From Lysobacterales bacterium (GTDB lineage: Bacteria > Pseudomonadota > Gammaproteobacteria > Xanthomonadales > Xanthomonadaceae): a stretch of DNA of 64,000 bases. The stretch's first letter is position 1, and each line of letters opens with the position of its first letter. The stretch is from assembly GCA_017302135.1 (NCBI GenBank), contig JAFLDZ010000005.1:20159-84158 (forward strand). Reading direction: 5' to 3'. The translations under genes were made by a program, and so were the position numbers. This document shows positions 17,908-27,091 of the stretch, one piece after another. The notes under the pieces are model-generated. The model was given only the letters and a program-made list of their open reading frames with translations. It made no database searches and was not told the origin of the DNA.

Positions 17908-17939
17908 CGGTCAACATATCGGGACAAAGGCGGAAATTT

Positions 17940-19172
<1,233 letters not shown>

Positions 19173-19537
19173 GCCTGCTGACTTTTTTGTTTTCTCGTCG
19201 CAGTGCTCATGTATGTGACGCTGCGGCCTACCCAACCGCCGGTGATATGCCGTCGGTTGGGAGTTTCGTTTTCAAGCCAGCGAGCGGCTGATCAGGGGTC
19301 GCTTTGACGCAACATGCGTCAATGGGCGACGACTTGGCTTCAAGCATGCTGAAGTGTTCATCAGGCGGTAGAGCATACGTGCCGCTATCCCATGAATCAC
19401 AGCGCCTTGTGACGAATCGATGTAGATGCAACCATTGCGCCCGCTGGGCGGGTTGCGGCCGGTACATCGCTAATTCAGGGATTCCCGGCTAAAAGATGAT
19501 CCATGTCGCCGATGGCGTTAGGTTAAGGAGATTTGGC
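19173..19537. other. Intergenic region after virB6
   Basis: Apart from the terminator at 19231-19273 and the ribosome site AAGGAG at 19525-19530 for the DUF4189 gene, no gene or RNA is recognised in these 365 bp. A CGCCC/GGGCG mini-hairpin sits near 19440. Local GC is lower than in the flanking chromosome. Confidence 0.5.
19231..19273 (+). terminator. Likely intrinsic terminator after virB6
   Basis: CCCAACCG (19231-19238) pairs with CGGTTGGG (19254-19261), followed by the T-rich AGTTTCGTTTTC. The loop is 15 nt and can fold further. It lies 58 bp after the virB6 stop codon. Confidence 0.55.
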
Positions 19538-20080
19538 ATGGTGGGTCTGCGGTTTTCATTACTCGCTCTACTGACAGCTTCTGTATGGTGGCCGACCAAT
19601 GCCGCTGCTCAGACCTTCGTTTGCCCGAACGGCCCTGGCCCGGGCGAGATACAGGTCGGTACCACCGGCGGATCCGGCGGCATTGCTGTCATCCCGATCT
19701 GCGCATCCGATGGCAGTGAAGCCGAAGATGTGGACCCAGTTCCTGCCGGCCCGGAGTGGGAGGACCGCTGGGGCGCCATTGCCAGAGGAAAGGCCGGTGG
19801 CTGGGGTGCGGTCGGTGACATGCTCAGCAAAAGAAGCGCCGAGCAGGCGGCTTTGAAACAATGCGAGAGTACCGCGAGCACAAGCCGCGCAGCGTGCAAG
19901 GTGTCTATCGCCTATTACAATCAATGCGCGGTATACGTCTGGGGATCGAGTGGCGGCGTATCGTCTTCGGCTGTCGACATCACGACTGCCAGCCAGCAAG
20001 CGCTCGAACTTTGCAACAAAACCTCGAACGACTGCGAAATCCTCTACAGCAATTGCAGTTATCCCAAGCAATTGAATTGA
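19538..20080 (+). CDS. Secreted DUF4189 protein next to the T4SS
   Basis: The 180-residue protein has a signal peptide (MVGLRFSLLALLTASVWW, cleavage after NAAA), a Gly/Pro-rich stretch, then the DUF4189 domain from about residue 85: EDRWGAIARGKAGGWGAVG, AALKQCESTAS, YYNQCAVYVWGSS and paired Cys at the end (CNKTSNDCEILYSNC). DUF4189 proteins are common in Xanthomonadales, often near T4SS genes, but have no established activity. ATG at 19538 is chosen for AAGGAG 7 nt upstream and for the signal peptide. Whether it is an accessory T4SS factor is inference. Confidence 0.8.
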   Translation: MVGLRFSLLALLTASVWWPTNAAAQTFVCPNGPGPGEIQVGTTGGSGGIAVIPICASDGSEAEDVDPVPAGPEWEDRWGAIARGKAGGWGAVGDMLSKRSAEQAALKQCESTASTSRAACKVSIAYYNQCAVYVWGSSGGVSSSAVDITTASQQALELCNKTSNDCEILYSNCSYPKQLN

Positions 20081-20097
20081 ACTGAGTCGACCTCAGC

Positions 20098-20763
20098 TTA
20101 TTGTTCCATTTGCCTCGCCGGGTCGCTGATCTCCAGCTCGCGGAGGATCACACTGGCTTGCGTCCGGTTGCGAGCGCCGAGTTTTTCGAAGATCGCACTG
20201 AGGTGGGCCTTGACCGTGCGCTCCTGTACATCGAGTCGGTCGGCGATCTGTTTGTTGAGCAGCCCTTCGGCGACCAGAGCGAGCACTCGGAACTGTTGCG
20301 GAGTGAGGCTGGCAAGGCGGGCGGCAAGATCGGCGTCGCCTGGTGCAGAACGGGCTCGCGCGACAGCCGGCCGTAGCGCAGGCGGCAGCCATTCCTCGCA
20401 GCCGAGCACGGTGCGGATCGCATCTCTGAGTTCTTCTAGGCCGGCGCTCTTAGGAATATAGCCGGCTGCGCCATGGTCCAGCGCGCGGCGGATGATCTGC
20501 GGATCTTCATTCGCGGAGACCAGTGCGACCGCTACAGCGGGATATTGCGCGCGAATGGCGGCAAGTCCAGCGAGTCCGTGATTGCCCGGCATATGCAGGT
20601 CGAGAAGCACAAGGTCGATGTCCGACCGGGCATCGAGGATCTTCAACACTTCATCCAATGATGCTGCTTCGCAGGTGCAGACGTCGTCGGCTGCCTCGGC
20701 AGCTGCGCCGCGCAATGCGGCGCGGAACAGCGGGTGGTCGTCGGCGATCAGCAGTTGCGGCAT
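20098..20763 (-). CDS. LuxR-family (NarL-type) response regulator, orphan
   Basis: The 221-residue protein has a receiver domain with acidic pocket ADDH (7-10), phospho-acceptor Asp55 in LLDLHMPG and Lys in YIPKSAG. A C-terminal LuxR HTH follows: LTPQQFRVLALVAEGLLNKQ, then VQERTVKAHLSAIFEKLG. No histidine kinase is encoded nearby. It is divergent from the 3-hydroxybutyrate-oligomer hydrolase, which suggests control of PHA or oligomer use, though this is position-based. TTG at 20790 is an alternative start. Confidence 0.9.
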   Translation of the reverse strand: MPQLLIADDHPLFRAALRGAAAEAADDVCTCEAASLDEVLKILDARSDIDLVLLDLHMPGNHGLAGLAAIRAQYPAVAVALVSANEDPQIIRRALDHGAAGYIPKSAGLEELRDAIRTVLGCEEWLPPALRPAVARARSAPGDADLAARLASLTPQQFRVLALVAEGLLNKQIADRLDVQERTVKAHLSAIFEKLGARNRTQASVILRELEISDPARQMEQ

Positions 20764-20834
20764 GAATATCGCGGTCGTGGGGAGATACAAGAACGCAAGC
20801 CTAACAGGGCGCGGCTGCGACCGGCTGTTGCTGG

Positions 20835-20846
20835 TTTGGTACCAAA
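20835..20846. promoter_or_regulatory. Perfect 12-bp palindrome in a divergent promoter region
   Basis: TTTGGTACCAAA is its own reverse complement. It lies in the 125 bp between the response regulator (starts 20763, leftward) and the oligomer hydrolase (starts 20889, rightward). A dimeric regulator such as the adjacent LuxR protein could bind it; no experimental support. Confidence 0.4.
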
Positions 20847-20888
20847 GTACGATGCTGCGGTTGCGTCCTCTTGCTACTGTGCCCGGTC

Positions 20889-22760
20889 ATGACACGTCTC
20901 GCCCCTCTTATCGCGTTTCGACTCCCCATCGTGCTCGCCCTGGCACTGGGTCTGGCCGCTTGCGCTGGCGGTCCGCGTACTTCGGTGCGGGCGAATGATC
21001 GGGAGTCGACCATGTTCAGTGCCGAGCGCACGACCACGCATCGCGATGGCGATGACCTGCTGACGGCAGGGCTCGGCATCGCCGGCCTGCGCGGCCTGGC
21101 GCCACCGCCCTTCGCGAATGGTGCGGCGGCGACTGCGGCGGAGCTGCGGCGACGGGCGATCTGGAGCAACTGGCGCGGGATCGCGGACCTTGCTCCCGGT
21201 GGTGGTTATGGTGAGGTCTACGGCAGCACCGCGACTGTGCCGGGCCGTGAGTTTTCGGCGTTTGCCACCGTGCCCGGTGCGCGTCATCCGCATCGGGTGC
21301 TGGTGCAGGTGCCTGATGGCTTCGACCGGAAGCGCCGCTGCGTATTGGTTGCGCCATCGTCCGGTTCGCGCGGCGTCTATGGTGCGATCGCGGTTGCCGG
21401 AGCATGGGGACTACCCAAGGGTTGTGCCGTGGCCTACACGGACAAGGGGACGGGCACCGACTATTTCGATCTCGATACCCGCAACGGCGCGACTGCAGAT
21501 GGCACTCCGGCAACCGCGGGGCAGGGTGCGATGCTCGCGTTCGCGCCGGAGACGCCAGCCAATCCGTCGGGCGTTGCGTTCAAGCACGCGCATTCGCAGG
21601 ACAATCCCGAAGCGGATTGGGGCCGCCATGTGCGCCAAGCGGCGGAATTCGCGCTGCAATCGTTGAGTCGCGCCTTTCCCGAGGATGCGCCTTTCACGTT
21701 CGCCAACACGCGGATGATTGCGGTCGGTATTTCCAACGGCGGCGGCGCTGTACTGCGCGCTGCGGAAATGGATAGCGGCGCGCCTAGCGAAGACTGGTTG
21801 GACGCCGTGGTCGCAGGCGAGCCGAGCGTGTTCGTCGAAGGTGCGGGCAGTCGCGCGCTGTACGACTACACCACCGAGGCGGCATTGTTGATGCCCTGTG
21901 CCCTGCTGGCGATGGAGAATCTGCCGCAGCCTCCCCTGCAGGCGCAGGCGCGCGGGGTCTGGGCGCAACGCTGTGCCGCGATGAAAGCGGCCGGCTTGAT
22001 CGATGGCGATGACACGGATGCGCAAGCGCGCGACGCTCATTCGCGACTGCGTGCGCAGGGATGGACCGAGGAGGCGCTGCGTGCCGGCGCGCTGAGCGTC
22101 GGTTTCGATCTGTGGCGGGCGGTTGCGGTCACCTATGCATCGGCTTACGGGCGTTATGGCGTGGGCGAGCATCCGTGCGGCTTTTCCTATTCGATGCAGA
22201 ATGCCGACACGACCGCGCGCAGCGCGACCCCGGAGGAGCGCATGTCGTGGTGGAGCGACGCCAGCGGCATTCCGCCCGGTGCGGGCGTGGGCATCATCGA
22301 TGAAGTCGCGAAAGTGGACCCCAACGCCGCGCGTTTGCGCTGCCTGCGCGATCTGTGGGGCGGCGCGTCCGCCGATGCGGACCGGGTGCGCAAAGGCATC
22401 GCCGAAACCCGTGCCGGGCTGCCGCGCGCCGACTTGCCCGTGACCGTGATCCACGGCGTCGATGACGGCTTGATTCCGATGGCATTCACCAGCGCGCCCT
22501 ATGTCGCCCATGCGCGTGCAGCGGGTCGTGACGTGCGGTTCTGGCAGGTGCGCAACGCACAGCATTTCGATGCATTCCTCGGGTTGCCCGATTACGGTGC
22601 GCGCTATCTGCCGATGTTGCCTTACGTGTACGCGGCGCTGGATCGTACGCTCGCGACGCTCGAAGGCAATGGCCAGTTGCCCACCGACGCGATCATCGAG
22701 ACCGTACCGCGCGCCGGCAAACCGCTGACGGCCGAGCATCTGGCGATTCCGGAGCACTGA
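20889..22760 (+). CDS. D-(-)-3-hydroxybutyrate oligomer hydrolase family lipoprotein
   Basis: The 623-residue protein has a lipoprotein signal (LALGLAACAGG) and family phrases AFATVPGARHPHRVLVQVP, LVAPSSGSRGVYG and AYTDKGTGTDYFDL. The nucleophile motif GISNG carries Ser282, Asp lies in VIHGVDDGLIP and His in RNAQHFDAF near the end. The family (PF10605) cuts 3-hydroxybutyrate oligomers released from PHB by depolymerases. The predicted outer-membrane anchoring fits use of external oligomers. It lies upstream of pssA and phaEC on the same strand, but a shared transcript is uncertain. Confidence 0.9.
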   Translation: MTRLAPLIAFRLPIVLALALGLAACAGGPRTSVRANDRESTMFSAERTTTHRDGDDLLTAGLGIAGLRGLAPPPFANGAAATAAELRRRAIWSNWRGIADLAPGGGYGEVYGSTATVPGREFSAFATVPGARHPHRVLVQVPDGFDRKRRCVLVAPSSGSRGVYGAIAVAGAWGLPKGCAVAYTDKGTGTDYFDLDTRNGATADGTPATAGQGAMLAFAPETPANPSGVAFKHAHSQDNPEADWGRHVRQAAEFALQSLSRAFPEDAPFTFANTRMIAVGISNGGGAVLRAAEMDSGAPSEDWLDAVVAGEPSVFVEGAGSRALYDYTTEAALLMPCALLAMENLPQPPLQAQARGVWAQRCAAMKAAGLIDGDDTDAQARDAHSRLRAQGWTEEALRAGALSVGFDLWRAVAVTYASAYGRYGVGEHPCGFSYSMQNADTTARSATPEERMSWWSDASGIPPGAGVGIIDEVAKVDPNAARLRCLRDLWGGASADADRVRKGIAETRAGLPRADLPVTVIHGVDDGLIPMAFTSAPYVAHARAAGRDVRFWQVRNAQHFDAFLGLPDYGARYLPMLPYVYAALDRTLATLEGNGQLPTDAIIETVPRAGKPLTAEHLAIPEH

Positions 22761-22830
22761 TGACTCGCGGGGCTTGCCCCCGGCGGATGCGTTTGGCACG
22801 CTGGGAACCGGCAAGTCGCGAGGTGTGGAC

Positions 22831-23463
22831 ATGAAGTCGGGTCATACGGGTCAGCGTCACTTCTCGATGTTCCGGGATTTCCATCTCGCCGACTGGCTCA
22901 CGCTCGCGAATGCGTTCTGTGGCGTCTGCGCCGTGTTCTTCGCGATGCGCTACATGCAATCGGGCGAGAAGCACGATCTGATCTGGGGCATCAGTCTGGT
23001 GCCGTTGGCCTTCGTCTTCGATGCCCTGGATGGCCGCGTCGCGCGTTGGCGACAATCCTCGTCGACATTGGGCCGTGAGCTGGATTCGCTCGCCGACGTG
23101 ATTTCGTTCGGCGTCGCGCCCGCAGCGCTGGGCTTCGCCGCCGGGCTCCAGGGAGTCTGGGACTGGATCGTGCTGGCTTACTTCGTCTGCTGCGGCGTCA
23201 GCCGGCTCGCGCGCTACAACATCACTGCCGAGCAGTTGGCCGACGGCGCCGACAAGGTCAAATATTTCGAAGGTACGCCGATCCCGACCAGCCTCGCACT
23301 GGTGGTGATGCTGGTGATCGCGGGCGACGCCGGGCGCATCGGCGACGATTTCTGGTTCGGTGCTTACCAGGTGGGGCCGTGGGTCCTGCATCCGCTGGTG
23401 CTGGTCTATGCGCTGTCCGGCTCGCTGATGGTCAGCAAGACCATCCGTATTCCGAAGTGGTGA
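22831..23463 (+). CDS. pssA: CDP-diacylglycerol-serine O-phosphatidyltransferase
   Basis: The 210-residue membrane protein has the CDP-alcohol phosphatidyltransferase motif in full: D67-G-R-V-A-R72, then G81, D85 and D89 (DGx2ARx8Gx3Dx3D). About seven helices and FEGTPIPTS are typical of the bacterial type II PssA. It makes phosphatidylserine, the precursor of phosphatidylethanolamine. ATG at 22831 is preferred over an upstream frame because the protein then starts right before FRDFHLADWLTLANA and GAGGTG precedes it. Confidence 0.92.
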   Translation: MKSGHTGQRHFSMFRDFHLADWLTLANAFCGVCAVFFAMRYMQSGEKHDLIWGISLVPLAFVFDALDGRVARWRQSSSTLGRELDSLADVISFGVAPAALGFAAGLQGVWDWIVLAYFVCCGVSRLARYNITAEQLADGADKVKYFEGTPIPTSLALVVMLVIAGDAGRIGDDFWFGAYQVGPWVLHPLVLVYALSGSLMVSKTIRIPKW

Positions 23464-23529
23464 TGCTTCTCCACGGAAACCCGGCGGCGGCCGTTGTTAT
23501 CATGATGTCCTCTGACCGGGAGCGATGCG

Positions 23530-24867
23530 ATGTGGACTGCAGGCGGTGCGGGTGGTTCGGCGGGGGGGCAGGGTTTCGGTATGCCCGGTGATGTCGGGGC
23601 GCTGACCCAGCAATACTGGAAGGCGCTGAGCGAAGCGATGCGGTCGGTCGGCGGCGGCGCACCGCCACAGGATCCATGGCGAGCCGCCATGGACAGTTGG
23701 TCGCAGTTGGCCGGTGGGGCTCGACGCAACGACGCCAGCGACGCGATCGAACGTTTCTCCGCGCAGGCGCGGCAGTGGTTCGGAATGATGCAGCAGGTCG
23801 CCGGACAATTCGCCGGTCGTTCCGCAAGCGCCGAAGACATCGCTGGCGCCTGGAAACAGGCGATGGGCGGTGGTGGCAATCCGTTCGCGAGTTTGTTTAC
23901 CGAAATGACCGGTCGCGGCCAGTCCGGCTTCGATCAGTGGTATCAGCAGGTCGCGCCGATGTTCAAAGGCATGTTCGGCGGCGGCATGTTCGACAACAAC
24001 GCGTTCGCGAACAACATGTTCGCCGGCATGGGCCAGGGCAGCATGCTGCGTGACGGCATGCTTCGTGACAGCATGCTTCGTGACAGCATGCAATCGATGC
24101 GCATGCCCGCATTCGGGCCGCATCGCGAACAGCAGGAACGCTGGCAGGCGCTGGCGGAAGCCCAGTTCGAACTGCAGCAGAAGAACGACGCCTACAACGC
24201 GCTGATGCTGGAAGCCGGCCGCGATGCCTTCGAGCGCTTCGAGCGCAAGCTCGCCGAACGCAGCGAACCCGGCCGCCAGCTGCAGTCTGCGCGCGCGCTG
24301 TTCGATCTGTGGATCGATGCCGCCGAGGAAGCCTACGCCGGGATCGCGCTGTCGAGCGGCTTCCGCAAGGTCTATGGCGAACTCGTGAATGCGCAGATGC
24401 GCGTGCGCGCCGGTATCCAGCGCGAAGTGGAACTCTTCGGCGGCCTGTTCGGCATGCCCGGCCGCACCGAAGTCGATGCGGCGCACCGCAAGATCGCCGA
24501 ACTCGAACGTCAGCTGCGGCGTCTGCGCGATGCGGTGCCCGTGCAGCCCATGCAAGCGAAGCCTGCGCCGAAAAGACCTGCGCCTGCGAACGTCGAGAAA
24601 CCTGCTGCGCCCGCAAAGCCCAAGCGAGTCTCGAAGCCGGCCGTGAACGCAAGGCCTGCTGCCAAAGCAAGCCCCGCTGCGAAAAAAACCGTGCCCGCCA
24701 AGAAAAAGTCCGCCGTGAAGAAAGCCGCCGCGGCGAAAGCCCAGCCTTCACGCGCGACCGCGAAGCCCGCAGTCAAACGCGCGCCGCGTCAGGCGATCGC
24801 TGCGATTGCGATGCCCGAACCGCTGAAGCCGATGCCCGCAGCCAAGACTGCGAAGAGGAAGCGCTGA
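23530..24867 (+). CDS. phaE: PHA synthase class III, PhaE subunit, with histone-like tail
   Basis: The 445-residue protein matches PhaE: N-terminal QQYWKALSEAM, central FGMMQQVAGQF and FDQWYQQVAPM, and the conserved KVYGELVNAQMRVR ahead of a final amphipathic helix near 320-340. PhaE activates PhaC, whose gene starts 1 bp after this one. Two oddities: a tandem repeat MLRDGMLRDSMLRDSM at about 173-188, and a C-terminal tail of roughly 100 residues made of Lys, Ala and Pro (PAKKKSAVKKAAAAK), like histone H1 or AlgP and absent from ordinary PhaE. Confidence 0.9.
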   Translation: MWTAGGAGGSAGGQGFGMPGDVGALTQQYWKALSEAMRSVGGGAPPQDPWRAAMDSWSQLAGGARRNDASDAIERFSAQARQWFGMMQQVAGQFAGRSASAEDIAGAWKQAMGGGGNPFASLFTEMTGRGQSGFDQWYQQVAPMFKGMFGGGMFDNNAFANNMFAGMGQGSMLRDGMLRDSMLRDSMQSMRMPAFGPHREQQERWQALAEAQFELQQKNDAYNALMLEAGRDAFERFERKLAERSEPGRQLQSARALFDLWIDAAEEAYAGIALSSGFRKVYGELVNAQMRVRAGIQREVELFGGLFGMPGRTEVDAAHRKIAELERQLRRLRDAVPVQPMQAKPAPKRPAPANVEKPAAPAKPKRVSKPAVNARPAAKASPAAKKTVPAKKKSAVKKAAAAKAQPSRATAKPAVKRAPRQAIAAIAMPEPLKPMPAAKTAKRKR

Positions 24868-24868
24868 T

Positions 24869-25939
24869 ATGTACACGCCTTTCGATGTCAGCCCCGAGAA
24901 ACTGGCCGCAGAAGCGGCGACCGTGCAGCAGAAGCTGGGTGCTGGTCTCGCGACCCTGCGCGGAATGGACGATGTGCATTACGGCGTTACCGCGAAAGAA
25001 GAAGTCTGGCGCGACGGCAAAGTGGTGCTGTACCGCTTCAAGGGCGCGAAAGCGCCTACCGCGAAAATTCCGCTGCTGATCTGCTACGCGCTGGTCAATC
25101 GTCCGTACATGGTCGATCTGCAGGACGACCGATCGCTGGTCAAGAATCTGCTGGCGCTCGGCGAAGACGTGTATCTGATCGACTGGGGTTATACCGACCG
25201 TTCCGATCGCTTCCTCACCCTGGAGGATTACATCGAACGCTTCCTCGGCGGTGCGGTCGATCATCTGCGCCACACGCACGGACTCGATGCGATCAATCTG
25301 CTCGGCATCTGCCAGGGCGGTGCGTTCTCGCTGACCTATTGCGCGCTGCATCCCGACCGGATCAAGAACCTCATCACCATGGTCACGCCGGTGGATTTCC
25401 ACACCGACGACAACATGCTGTCGCACTGGACACGCGGGCTCGACATCGATCTGTTCGTCGACACGCTGGGCAATGTGCCGGCCGATCTGATGAATCTGTG
25501 CTATCTCACACTCAAGCCTTATCGCTTGTTCGTGCAGAAGTACGTCGGCATGGTCGATATCCTCGACGACAGGAAGGCGATGGAGGATTTCCTGCGCATG
25601 GAGAAGTGGATCTTCGATTCGCCCGACCAGGCCGGTGAAGCCTTCCGCCAGTTCATCAAGCAGTATTACCAGGCCAATGGTTTCGTGAACGGCGGTATCG
25701 ATATCGGCGGGCGCGCAGTCGATCTGGGCTTCGTCGATATGCCGGTGCTGAACATCTATGCTGAGCAGGATCACCTCGTGCCGCCGTCGGCCTCCAAACC
25801 GATGAAGGGGCTGGTCGGCAGCACCGACTATTCTGAAGTGTCGTTCCGTGGCGGCCATATCGGCATCTATGTGTCCGGGCGCGCGCAGAAGGAAGTGCCG
25901 TCGGCGATCCACGATTGGCTCGCGAAACGCGCTAAATGA
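24869..25939 (+). CDS. phaC: PHA synthase class III, catalytic PhaC subunit
   Basis: The 356-residue alpha/beta hydrolase has the lipase-like box GICQGG with nucleophile Cys148, Asp301 in AEQDHLVPP and His330 in RGGHIG, the catalytic triad of class III PhaC. Length and spacing match the Allochromatium enzyme. It polymerises (R)-3-hydroxyacyl-CoA into polyhydroxyalkanoate granules, together with PhaE. Its stop codon overlaps the next gene by 4 bp (ATGA). No phaA, phaB or phasin gene is present in the window. Confidence 0.95.
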   Translation: MYTPFDVSPEKLAAEAATVQQKLGAGLATLRGMDDVHYGVTAKEEVWRDGKVVLYRFKGAKAPTAKIPLLICYALVNRPYMVDLQDDRSLVKNLLALGEDVYLIDWGYTDRSDRFLTLEDYIERFLGGAVDHLRHTHGLDAINLLGICQGGAFSLTYCALHPDRIKNLITMVTPVDFHTDDNMLSHWTRGLDIDLFVDTLGNVPADLMNLCYLTLKPYRLFVQKYVGMVDILDDRKAMEDFLRMEKWIFDSPDQAGEAFRQFIKQYYQANGFVNGGIDIGGRAVDLGFVDMPVLNIYAEQDHLVPPSASKPMKGLVGSTDYSEVSFRGGHIGIYVSGRAQKEVPSAIHDWLAKRAK

Positions 25940-26322
25940 ATCATCGTTCGCGTTTCGTCATCGCGTTGGCTGCCTGCGCGCTGTCGCTGGTGGCGAACGC
26001 CGCTGCGGCGGCACCTGCCGCCAAAGCGCAGCATGAGATCGATGCGCTGATCGCAGGTCTCGGCAGTTCCGGCTGCGAATTCGAACGCAACGGCAGTTGG
26101 CACGATGCCAAGGCCGCCCGCGCGCACCTGCAGAAGAAGTACGACTATCTGCGCAAGCGCGACATGGCCGACACCGCCGAGTTGTTCATCGAACGTGCGG
26201 CCAGCAAGAGCAGCATGAGCGGTAAAGCCTATCGCGTGCGCTGTCCGGGCAAAACGGCCGAACCGTCCGAGCGCTGGTTCAGGCAGCGACTGCAGGCATT
26301 GCGCGCTGCGCCGACGCGCTAG
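25936..26322 (+). CDS. DUF5329 secreted protein
   Basis: The 128-residue protein has a signal peptide (MNHRSRFVIALAACALSLVA, cleavage near NAAAAA) and the DUF5329 body: EIDALIAGLGSSGCEFERNG, LQKKYDYL and RAASKSSMSGKAYRVRCPG. The family is a small periplasmic protein of unknown role with two conserved Cys (seen at CEFERN and VRCPG). It overlaps the phaC stop by 4 bp, so it is coupled to the PHA genes. The TAG stop is the first codon of the inverted repeat at 26320. Confidence 0.85.
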   Translation: MNHRSRFVIALAACALSLVANAAAAAPAAKAQHEIDALIAGLGSSGCEFERNGSWHDAKAARAHLQKKYDYLRKRDMADTAELFIERAASKSSMSGKAYRVRCPGKTAEPSERWFRQRLQALRAAPTR

Positions 26323-26365
26323 GGCCTGTTAACGTGACCTAGCCCGATAGCGTTAACAGGCCCTA
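26320..26365. repeat. Perfect 15-bp inverted repeat
   Basis: TAGGGCCTGTTAACG (26320-26334) pairs perfectly with CGTTAACAGGCCCTA (26351-26365) around a 16-nt loop. No T-run follows. The motif resembles a dispersed hairpin and may end or protect the pha transcript; it separates DUF5329 from the PspC gene. Confidence 0.65.
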
Positions 26366-26399
26366 TACAATCGCTGCACACTTCACTGTCGAGACGCCC

Positions 26400-26603
26400 A
26401 TGGCCGGAACCCGAACCCTCGCCCGAAGCCGCAATGATCGCGTGCTGGTCGGCGTCGTCGGCGGTATCGCCGCCCGTTTCGGCTGGAGTCCGACCTGGCT
26501 GCGGGTGGTCTACGTTCTGGTCGCGGCGCTGTCCGCTGCGTTTCCCGGGATATTGGTTTACCTGATCCTGTGGATGCTGATGCCGGAAGAGGGCAGCGCT
26601 TGA
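26400..26603 (+). CDS. PspC-domain small membrane protein
   Basis: The 67 residues are a PspC domain: LARSRNDRVLVGVVGGIAAR then FGWSPTWLRVVYVLVA and a helix ending LWMLMPEEG. PspC-type proteins take part in envelope-stress sensing, but those with only this domain are poorly characterised. Its stop overlaps a TTG start of the following gene by 3 bp. No pspA, pspB or pspF is seen here. Confidence 0.88.
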   Translation: MAGTRTLARSRNDRVLVGVVGGIAARFGWSPTWLRVVYVLVAALSAAFPGILVYLILWMLMPEEGSA

Positions 26604-27091
26604 ACCGCTGGCAACGCGGTCTGCTGCTCGCGATCGGCGTGTCGTGGACCCTGCCCAACAGCCTGATCGGTGCGATCGCCGGTGTGGCTGCGATGCCGTT
26701 CGGTGCGCGCCCGAAGTTCCGCAAGGGCGATCTCGCGCTGGTCTTCCACGGTTTTCCGCTGGGGCCGGGCGGCGCGATGACGCTGGGCAATGTGATGCTC
26801 AGTACGCACACCGATCTCGACACGCTGTGCACGACCTACGCCCATCGCGCCGGCTGGTGCGTGCAGCCGAAAACCCGCATCGGCGACCACGAGCGCGCGC
26901 ACGTGCTGCAGTACATGGCGCTGGGGCCGTTGTTCCTGCCGCTGTACCTGCTGTTCGGCGGCGTCAGCGCGCGCAATTGCTTCGAACGCGCCGCCGACCG
27001 CTATGCGTTGACCGGTCGCGGCTGGTGGCCGTGGCTCAAAGCGAATTCGAAAGCCGAAATCGTGCGCATCGGCGATGCAAAGGCTCAGTAA
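26600..27091 (+). CDS. Small HExxH-containing membrane protein
   Basis: The 163-residue protein begins with TTG at 26600, overlapping the PspC stop. Residues 5-30 are hydrophobic. GDHERAHVLQYMALGPLFLP contains HExxH (His-Glu-Arg-Ala-His), followed by a helix with LPLYLLFG and FERAADRYAL, whose Glu could be a third metal ligand. This HExxH-Q-plus-downstream-Glu pattern resembles small DUF4157-type or minigluzincin peptidases. Activity is not established. It overlaps the convergent TPR gene by 7 bp. Confidence 0.7.
   Translation: MNRWQRGLLLAIGVSWTLPNSLIGAIAGVAAMPFGARPKFRKGDLALVFHGFPLGPGGAMTLGNVMLSTHTDLDTLCTTYAHRAGWCVQPKTRIGDHERAHVLQYMALGPLFLPLYLLFGGVSARNCFERAADRYALTGRGWWPWLKANSKAEIVRIGDAKAQ

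Noticed and set aside
24034..24090. Short tandem repeat GGCATGCTTCGTGACA-like units considered as a CRISPR or VNTR
   Set aside because: Only three coding units in frame within phaE and no spacers, so it is not a CRISPR array.
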